64,000 nt of DNA, from positions 2,852,001 to 2,916,000 of the forward strand of contig NC_067205.1 in assembly GCF_026262505.1 (NCBI RefSeq). The letters run 5' to 3'. Position numbers and translations under genes: made by a program. The notes below the pieces were generated by a model. It saw only the letters and a list, made by a program, of their open reading frames with translations, had not been told where the DNA came from and searched no databases. The DNA comes from Trichomonas vaginalis G3. Its lineage: Eukaryota; Parabasalia; Trichomonadida; Trichomonadidae. This document shows, in pieces, positions 57,978-64,000 of this stretch; position 1 is the first letter of the stretch, and the number at the start of each line of letters is the position of its first letter.

Positions 57978-59063
57978 TTAACTAAGTAGTAATCCATTTA
58001 TTACTATATAATCTTGAATATCCCTTGCAGCTATAGAATATACAGATTCAAAATAATTATCTTTGTGATGAATATTTGCCCCTTTTTCTAATAAGTATTG
58101 AAAAACTTCAAGATTGTTTTTATACGCTGCAACCATCAATGGAGTCCATCCATCATTATCGCATGCATCAACATCAGCATTATAATCAAGTAAAAGTTTG
58201 CAAATATTTAGCATGTTGCATCTTGCAGCAGCATGAAGAGGTGTTTCGTTATTTATCGATTCGCGGCTTTCAGGATTATAATGATTTTCAACAAGTAAAT
58301 GTACTAAATCATATATTCCAACTTCGGCGCAATGGTAAATGAAATTTTTATCATATGCTATTAATTGTGTGTTATTTTGAGAAAATTCAATTAAAAATTT
58401 AAAGCAATAGTGTCGGAGACAGTAGACATAATCAATATCTGCTGAATAGGTGTCAATAATCCATTTGGTGATATGATATTGATGATATTTGAGGGAGACA
58501 TTAATGTAATTAGAAAAATCATCAATTTTATTTTGTACTATTTCAACAATCTCTGTATTTCCACCAGCTATTGCATATTTAACAAGACTATTATCAAAAT
58601 TTGTTTGATTTAAAAGAAAGTATCTCAAGCAATGGCACGATCCAAATAAAGCAGATAAATTAATCAAATCGTTAATAATATCTTCATTCATTTCTGAATT
58701 TTTCAAGATAGAAGATAAATCGTCATTTTGTACATTGTTAATTATGGAATTAGTTATTTTAGATTTAATTTTAATAAAATGATTTGATTCTGAAGGAAAA
58801 TATTCCTCATTTTTTGGTGTAAGATTGATGTTCGTGATACTCTTAACTAAATTGTTATAAACATCATCATACAATTGTGTTAAACGAGGTCGAATCTTGG
58901 CATAGTATTTTAACTGCTTGAAAAGATAAATTTTGTCATAATGCGAAAAATCTCTAATAATAAAGCTGGTTATAAGCTGAATCTGGTTTTTATCAATAGT
59001 TAATAGATATTCATCAAGCATAGAGAGTTTTTGAACGCTAAAATCGGAAAAATTGATTAACAT
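57978..59063 (-). CDS. Ankyrin-repeat protein, 361 aa
   Basis: The C-terminal third has clear ankyrin repeats: ETPLHAAARCNMLNICKLLL with DYNADVDACDN, then GWTPLMVAAYKNNLEVFQYL with LEKGANIHHKDN. The N-terminal 220 residues are helical with degenerate repeats (LFGSCHCLRYFLLN, AIAGGNTEIVEIVQ), the layout of the large trichomonad ankyrin family often matched by the DUF3447 model. Ankyrin repeats bind other proteins; the partner is unknown. The stop TAA lies in TTAAAAG, giving TAAA. It is the first host gene right of element B, with 260 bp between. Confidence 0.9.
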   Translation of the reverse strand: MLINFSDFSVQKLSMLDEYLLTIDKNQIQLITSFIIRDFSHYDKIYLFKQLKYYAKIRPRLTQLYDDVYNNLVKSITNINLTPKNEEYFPSESNHFIKIKSKITNSIINNVQNDDLSSILKNSEMNEDIINDLINLSALFGSCHCLRYFLLNQTNFDNSLVKYAIAGGNTEIVEIVQNKIDDFSNYINVSLKYHQYHITKWIIDTYSADIDYVYCLRHYCFKFLIEFSQNNTQLIAYDKNFIYHCAEVGIYDLVHLLVENHYNPESRESINNETPLHAAARCNMLNICKLLLDYNADVDACDNDGWTPLMVAAYKNNLEVFQYLLEKGANIHHKDNYFESVYSIAARDIQDYIVINGLLLS

Positions 59064-59525
59064 TATACTCCGGTGTCAAAGATCGAACTATCAAATTTTC
59101 AATAGTTTACATTGGGATAAACACTGAGTGAGTTTAAGGGTAATCAATGATAACTGCATAGCATTCAGCTCGAACATCAAGGATGCGGCGTCCCTATAGT
59201 TAATTTCCCCATTTTTCTGTTGAGATTGATGAATTTCATATTTATTATTTGAAAGCAAATGAAGAATTAAATAACTAGATAGCGCATCATGATTTACTAC
59301 AGAAGATAATCTTTATTAACCTATCTCAAGGTATCAATGAAAAATACCACATTGTTCCCTTGTTGTGATCTATTATTGTTTTTGAATAATTTGTCAAATA
59401 ATATGGTTTTGACACAACTATGTTATCACATTTCTTATATCAAATTTTATCAATCATAAACTTTCAGAAAAATCGAAGGAATAAAAATAAGAAAGTAATT
59501 CTCTTTATAACAATAAAGATGGTAA
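59064..59525. other. Host intergenic region, no gene recognised
   Basis: AT-rich 460 bp between the ankyrin gene start and the 3' end of the membrane-protein gene. It contains GCATAGCATTCA, which recurs near 62095, but no RNA gene or frame is evident. Confidence 0.55.
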
Positions 59526-60281
59526 TTAAACAATAAGATTGAATCCGAAGCTATCAAATCTATCTTCCTCGCGTTTATGATTCTTAACGATAATAAGGAC
59601 AAAAATAATAGCGGCAATAATTAGTGCAACAACAATAACTACAACAATTGGTATCCATACAGGGAATTTCTTCTTGTCTCCTCCAGTTTTTTGATTATCT
59701 GGAGTAATTGGTGAAGAGTTACTGCTGGAATCGGTAGATGAAGGTGGAACTGTGATATGTGTATTAGGTGTTGTACATAAAGGAGTTTGGGTTGGGGTTG
59801 AGGTAAATGATTTTGTTGGAATTATTTCAGATGAAGACTCTTCTGAAGATAGTGAAGATGAATAATTTGACTCTGATGACGTTAGTGATGATGTCTCTTG
59901 TTCAGACGATTCAGAAGAATGTGTGGAGCTTGACGATATTTCAGTAGATTTTTCTGTTGAAGAGCTCTGCGTGCTAATTTCAAATGGGCTTGAAGAAGTC
60001 TCGCTTAATGTCTCGGAGCTTGAGCTGGAACTTTCGCTTTGTGAAGGAAATTGTGAAATGTCCGATAGGTTTTCTGATTCAGGATGAGTTTGTGAATTTG
60101 ATTCAAAAGGACTGCTTCCAGAGTGTTCTATAATTTCATATGTGTCAGAACCATTATCTAAAATGCTCTTTTTGTCTTTTGCTTTATATGGCTCTGCATT
60201 CTCGTGATTTGCGAGTGCTGATTGCTTGATTGAAATAGATTTGATGCTAAGTATTGATATCAAAAGAAGAGCAGCAGCCAT
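59526..60281 (-). CDS. Ser/Thr-rich type I membrane protein, 251 aa
   Basis: An N-terminal signal peptide (MAAALLLISILSIKSISI), then about 165 residues dominated by Ser, Thr and Glu (ESSSSSSETLSETSSSPFEI, TPTQTPLCTTPNTHITVPPS), likely a heavily glycosylated stalk. One transmembrane helix follows (VWIPIVVVIVVALIIAAIIF) and a short cytoplasmic tail (KNHKREEDRFDSFGFNLIV). It has no extracellular globular domain. Such mucin-like surface proteins are common in trichomonads; a surface coat or adhesion role is inferred. Divergent from the TMEM222-like gene with only 35 bp between starts. Confidence 0.75.
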   Translation of the reverse strand: MAAALLLISILSIKSISIKQSALANHENAEPYKAKDKKSILDNGSDTYEIIEHSGSSPFESNSQTHPESENLSDISQFPSQSESSSSSSETLSETSSSPFEISTQSSSTEKSTEISSSSTHSSESSEQETSSLTSSESNYSSSLSSEESSSEIIPTKSFTSTPTQTPLCTTPNTHITVPPSSTDSSSNSSPITPDNQKTGGDKKKFPVWIPIVVVIVVALIIAAIIFVLIIVKNHKREEDRFDSFGFNLIV

Positions 60282-60289
60282 CTGTTTGT

Positions 60290-60296
60290 CACTTTT
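60290..60296 (+). promoter_or_regulatory. Initiator of the TMEM222-like gene
   Basis: TCACTTT matches the trichomonad Inr TCAYTW; putative +1 at 60292, 25 nt before the ATG. It overlaps the short divergent region with the membrane-protein gene. Confidence 0.65.
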
Positions 60297-60316
60297 ATAA
60301 ATTTAAAAAAAAATAA

Positions 60317-60829
60317 ATGGATATTGAAAATTTTTATGAAAAAGATATCAGAACATCCATAGTTTGGACACAAATACCGATCTTATCCTGGTTATGCCCT
60401 GCTCTTGGTCATGTCGGGGTTGTTGATTCACACGGAGTAGTTTTTGATTTTCAAGGACCTCGATCTGTTGGTCGTGGAAGAATGCTTTTTGGGGATCCAA
60501 TGCAATGTTGGAAGCTAGATGTTGATACAGATATATTTGATAATGCAATTTTACAAGCTGAAGAAGAATTTCATCACAAAAATTACAGTTTACTATGCTC
60601 TAATTGTCACTTATTTGCAGCATGTGTCTTAGAAAAATGCAACTATCCTGTTCCATGTTGTTGTTTTGGTAGATGGACTCACTGCGCAACAATAAAAATT
60701 ATACAAGGTCTAGTGATTCATGGTAGGAGTATTAATATATGTCGATCTTTATTGCCGTGGATAGGATTTATAATAATTTATGGATTGATTGTCATATTGA
60801 TTCTATTTGCGAAAGGTATTATTCCATAA
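60317..60829 (+). CDS. TMEM222/DUF778-family membrane protein, 170 aa
   Basis: Family pattern across the whole length: SIVWTQIPILSWLCPALGHV, GVVDSHGVVFDFQGPRSVG, then FGDPMQCWKLD, YSLLCSNCHLFAACVLEKCN, a Cys-rich CCCFGRWTHCA loop, and a C-terminal transmembrane segment (WIGFIIIYGLIVILILFA). It is a small conserved eukaryotic endomembrane protein whose biochemical role is not established. The length is about right for the family core. The stop TAA is followed by AC in CATAAAC, giving TAAA. Confidence 0.88.
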   Translation: MDIENFYEKDIRTSIVWTQIPILSWLCPALGHVGVVDSHGVVFDFQGPRSVGRGRMLFGDPMQCWKLDVDTDIFDNAILQAEEEFHHKNYSLLCSNCHLFAACVLEKCNYPVPCCCFGRWTHCATIKIIQGLVIHGRSINICRSLLPWIGFIIIYGLIVILILFAKGIIP

Positions 60830-61351
60830 ACTACTTATGAAAAAAAAATGTTTCTCTCTATGATTCATATTTATTGTTGCATTTTCGTTCAAATAAATCG
60901 TTTCAAAACAATGATTTTTCGGTTTTGATTCATATATAATATCCATATAAGGAAGATGATGTGCATTTTGTGGATATTATTAAGTACTCTATTAGAATGG
61001 AAACTTTTTTTCGAGTTTTGACCACAATTGAAAAATTCAAAAAAATAGAAACATAAGAAACCTATAATTGTGCTCTTCTTGAGTGATCTTTTTCGTTTAT
61101 TTTTCATAATACAATAAAAACTCATAATTTATCTCAAAATCTAACAGAAGTAATTATATGAATCCATACGCGTTACTGTGCTTCATATGCCGAGCAAAAT
61201 ATTCCAAAATTAATGTTCCGTTCATAAATAAAAAAAAGCAATAATCAATTAAAGGTTGAAAGAATAAATTTTCAAATTTATAACTTGTATTCAAAACTTA
61301 ATAAGAAAAATGTAAAGCTAAAAGCAAATCTAACCAAAAAAAAAAGTAAAT
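60830..61351. other. Host intergenic region, no gene recognised
   Basis: AT-rich 520 bp between two convergent gene ends. I see no structured RNA, repeat or credible frame. Confidence 0.55.
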
Positions 61352-61942
61352 TCAGCAACTGCAACCATGTGGAGGTGGTTTGAGTTCTGGATCAATAACA
61401 ATTGTAGCGGTTCCTCCTGCTCCAGATTTCGTGTAATATTCAACGGCGATACATTCCAATTGTCGAAAAGCTAAGTCGACATTATTTCCGGTTTTAGCAC
61501 TTGTAGCAAAAAACTGACTTTGAACTGAGAAAGCTAGTTCCAGAGCTTCTTCTGGGGTAATAATTTGTTCATCAACTAAATCTTCCTTATTTCCAACTAT
61601 TATAAAGGGCATGGAGCCATGCTGATGAACGAATTCCACCCATTGCTTGATATTATCCACAGATGTCTGTGAAGTTAAATCGAAAACGATCATTGCGGCA
61701 GCTGCATCACGAGTATATAAAGGAGTAAGAGCTCTGTATCTTTCTGCACCAGCAGTATCCCAAATTTGAAAACTATATTTAACTCCTTCTACAACATCTT
61801 GTCTGATCTGAGTTGCTCCACCAACAGTTGGAGGTAAGTTTACATCATAATTACCAACAACCCATTTTTGGAGAAGGGATGTTTTTCCGACTGCCTGATC
61901 ACCAAGTAAAACTATCTTAATTTGAGTTTGGCTCGCGGACAT
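61352..61942 (-). CDS. Rab-family small GTPase, 196 aa
   Basis: A membrane-traffic switch. G1 is GDQAVGKTSLLQKW; the effector region (VNLPPTVGGATQIRQDV) has the G2 Thr; G3 is WDTAGAERYRALTPLY; G4 is NKED; G5 is TSAK. The C-terminus ends GCSC, a C-x-C prenylation signal as in Rabs, so it should attach to membranes and be a client of GDI. The usual Gln of G3 (DTAGQE) is Ala here, a position that normally supports GTP hydrolysis, so slow hydrolysis is possible. The subfamily is uncertain; Rab5/Rab22-like features are weak. The start at 61942 is the only good Met before G1. Confidence 0.93.
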   Translation of the reverse strand: MSASQTQIKIVLLGDQAVGKTSLLQKWVVGNYDVNLPPTVGGATQIRQDVVEGVKYSFQIWDTAGAERYRALTPLYTRDAAAAMIVFDLTSQTSVDNIKQWVEFVHQHGSMPFIIVGNKEDLVDEQIITPEEALELAFSVQSQFFATSAKTGNNVDLAFRQLECIAVEYYTKSGAGGTATIVIDPELKPPPHGCSC

Positions 61943-62667
61943 GTAAAATTATCTGAACTACGATTATTATTCATTCAAATGTAAATTTGCATTAGAAACA
62001 AAAATGATCATTGCTCATATAATCCAAATTTTTGAACATGCTTTTGGCTCGAAGGCGCCCGTAAAACGTCCTACATTTGAAATCCTTGAGGATGCATAGC
62101 ATTCACCATTAACTGCTGGAATAACTCAAATCTGGACTGAAGACCTTTATTACACTATTATCTGCTTGGTAATCCAACTAATTTAAGTGTCACCAAGCAG
62201 ATTATGGTAAAAATAATATAGAGATTAAGCAGAATTTCTTCTCATGAATCTTCTAGAGAAAAACAGTCTGCATTGTATTGTTATTTTATGATAGTTTAGG
62301 TAACAGATAATTAATTGATCTTTATGTTAAATAAGGAATTTGAGAAAGAAAGACAAATATACTTTAATATGAAAGCAGAAATTGTATTTTAGAATATAAA
62401 CTTGTGTTCTGCATGGATATCGAAATCATGCTTAGTTGGAAAATTCAATTGTTATTATATGAGATATATCAGATATTAATATTAATCTTTTACAAAAAAA
62501 TGGTTTTAATAACTTAGAACATCTATGAAGATCAGGTAATGATATCACATAAGTAATGCTATATGAAATTGACAACATAAGGAGCTTGGTACCTCTTAAG
62601 AGGATCAGTTCATATGGGAGAGAAGCCTTAAATTCAAATAAATTTCGGTGAATATTAATTTAGTATT
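61943..62667. other. Host intergenic region with one inverted repeat
   Basis: 725 bp of AT-rich DNA between two minus-strand genes. The only structured part is a perfect 11-bp inverted repeat, ATCTGCTTGGT (62160-62170) and ACCAAGCAGAT (62192-62202), with a 21-nt loop. No credible frame. Confidence 0.6.
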
Positions 62668-63957
62668 CTACATTATATTATCATATGAATATTGCATCAT
62701 TTCTGACTTAAATTGATCAACATATATCGGATTTATTGCATCTATGGGGCATTCTTCTTGTTCAGTCACATTAAATATTTGGTATAAATGATCCCTATTT
62801 CTCCATTTTCCATATTTAACTGCTTTAACAAGCATCTTTGTATAAGAAACAACTTTTGGTACGCTGACATTATATGGACTAGTCTGATGTAATTGAAGAT
62901 CATTCAAGTATATGCCTGCCATGAAGATGTTACTCATCGCAGCCATTGTCATTTGTTCTATAAGCATAACCTTTGGGAACATTGCTACAATTCCAGTTTT
63001 ATTGTTCATAAAAATGGAATTAAATATATGAGAGCCACCTAAAGTTACTAAAACCTTTATAGATGCAAATGTTTTCATTACTTCTTCAAGTTCTCCGTCT
63101 AATTGTAATTCATGCCATTTTTGTCCTTCATCAATGGGAACTTCCGCTATCAAAGCATCCACAACATTGTCCATATTTCCTAAAAATCTGTTGCCTTTTC
63201 TGTTAAGTGCAACAAACAATGTTGGTGGAATTTGCTCGAGATGATGAAGATCAAAAATTCTTTTTCTGAGTAAAGGATAGGCCCCTGCTGTTAAATAATG
63301 AGCATGGAAACACTGATTGACGACATATAGTTGTCTGACGTAAATTTGTTGATGAGAATATCCATCAAAAACTGTTGCATTAAATTGAAGCATTTTAAGC
63401 CACTCGTATAATGAACCACCAGCTGACCATGGACCATGTATAATAAATCCTTGTTTATGAACTTCTTCGGGTAAATAAAAAAATGAGCATATAAAATCGA
63501 CGATCATGTGACCCCATTCATGAAATTCTTCGTAACAGTAAACACCTATGTCATATTTTCCAATTACATTTCTTTTATTAACTTCAAATTGTTTGTATGG
63601 TGGTAAGACAGAAAACCCAAACTGTTTTGTACGAGGAGAATTTGAAGTAAACACATTGTGATATATTCCAACATAAACAATTGAACGTGTGAGAAAGCAG
63701 CGTAATCTGACCCATTCGAAAAATTCTGTTTGATCCAAAAGAGAATAATTTAAGATCCAATATGGAATTGTACGCGTAATTCTTGTTAAGTGATCTGATT
63801 GAATTTGATAAAAAGGAATTGCTATACTCGCATTTGGTTCAAAGCTAATGTTGATTTGCTCAAACCTATCAACAATTATTGGGCCACTATAGTGAAATGA
63901 AGGACACCAATAAATAATTGTGAAAAGAATAACAATGATATGGAATAAACTAATCAT
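62668..63957 (-). CDS. GT61-like glycosyltransferase (DUF563), 429 aa
   Basis: A type II membrane layout: short N-terminus and one signal-anchor helix (LFHIIVILFTIIYWCPSF), then a lumenal domain. Family landmarks are EEFHEWGHMIVDFICSFFYL (the H-W-x-H-x-x-x-D-type early motif), FVALNRKGNRFLGNMDNVVD (the start of the nucleotide-sugar-binding half) and VLVTLGGSHIFNSIFMNNKT with VAMFPKVMLIEQ, equivalent to the G-x-x-L-x-N-x-x-F-x-x-P-G segment. GT61 enzymes add sugars such as GlcNAc or xylose to glycoproteins. The sugar and acceptor here are unknown. Large families of such genes occur in trichomonads. Confidence 0.8.
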   Translation of the reverse strand: MISLFHIIVILFTIIYWCPSFHYSGPIIVDRFEQINISFEPNASIAIPFYQIQSDHLTRITRTIPYWILNYSLLDQTEFFEWVRLRCFLTRSIVYVGIYHNVFTSNSPRTKQFGFSVLPPYKQFEVNKRNVIGKYDIGVYCYEEFHEWGHMIVDFICSFFYLPEEVHKQGFIIHGPWSAGGSLYEWLKMLQFNATVFDGYSHQQIYVRQLYVVNQCFHAHYLTAGAYPLLRKRIFDLHHLEQIPPTLFVALNRKGNRFLGNMDNVVDALIAEVPIDEGQKWHELQLDGELEEVMKTFASIKVLVTLGGSHIFNSIFMNNKTGIVAMFPKVMLIEQMTMAAMSNIFMAGIYLNDLQLHQTSPYNVSVPKVVSYTKMLVKAVKYGKWRNRDHLYQIFNVTEQEECPIDAINPIYVDQFKSEMMQYSYDNIM

Positions 63958-64000
63958 TCAAAACATATAATTCATGAAGACCTAAACAAAATGGTAACAC

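Overview
The window reads as genomic DNA of a parabasalid protist, most likely Trichomonas vaginalis or a close relative. The host genes lack visible introns and are closely packed. Two of them have a TCAYTW-type initiator just upstream of the ATG (the Rab GDI and TMEM222-like genes), and several stops overlap a TAAA polyadenylation signal. More than 80% of the window is Maverick/Polinton DNA, the element class known to fill trichomonad genomes. The species is inferred, not proven.

Layout. Positions 1-6737 are the right-hand part of a Polinton (element A) cut by the window edge. Positions 6738-11900 are host DNA with a Rab GDP-dissociation inhibitor, a leucine-rich/coiled-coil protein and a putative glycosyltransferase. 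Positions 11901-57717 are a second Polinton (element B) of the same terminal-repeat family as A. B is about 24 kb of its own DNA plus a complete third Polinton (element C, 13721-35513, 21.8 kb) inserted in it. C has terminal inverted repeats of about 683 bp, each carrying a small gene, and a 5-bp target duplication GTAGT. Positions 57718-64000 are host DNA again: an ankyrin-repeat protein, a Ser/Thr-rich type I membrane protein, a TMEM222-family protein, a Rab-like GTPase and a GT61-like glycosyltransferase.

B and C carry parallel gene kits. Each has an rve integrase, a protein-primed type B DNA polymerase, a genome-packaging ATPase, a double-jelly-roll major capsid protein, two penton-like minor capsid paralogues, basic amphipathic core or membrane-active proteins, and a phage-like tail-fibre protein with a collar domain. 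Both also carry a three-gene module (KilA-N protein, an unknown coiled-coil-rich protein, a second KilA-N/MSV199-type protein). B additionally has an SF3 helicase and a Dam-like adenine methylase. No maturation protease was recognised. All three elements are treated as fossils: many of their genes are broken, others look whole, and B's right arm is the most decayed stretch.

The least explained features are non-coding. One is a set of very short GC-rich hairpins with an NAN three-base loop and compensated stems, present in the ends of A and B and as doublets inside C. Another is a family of palindromic arrays built on GGTGA/TCACC (or a GGTTAGATCTAACC variant) that separate the KilA-N module genes and also lie inside C's terminal repeats. 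A third is an array of TTCCGACAGGAA sites between two divergent genes. A fourth is a T-rich start-proximal motif shared by most element genes and different from the host initiator.
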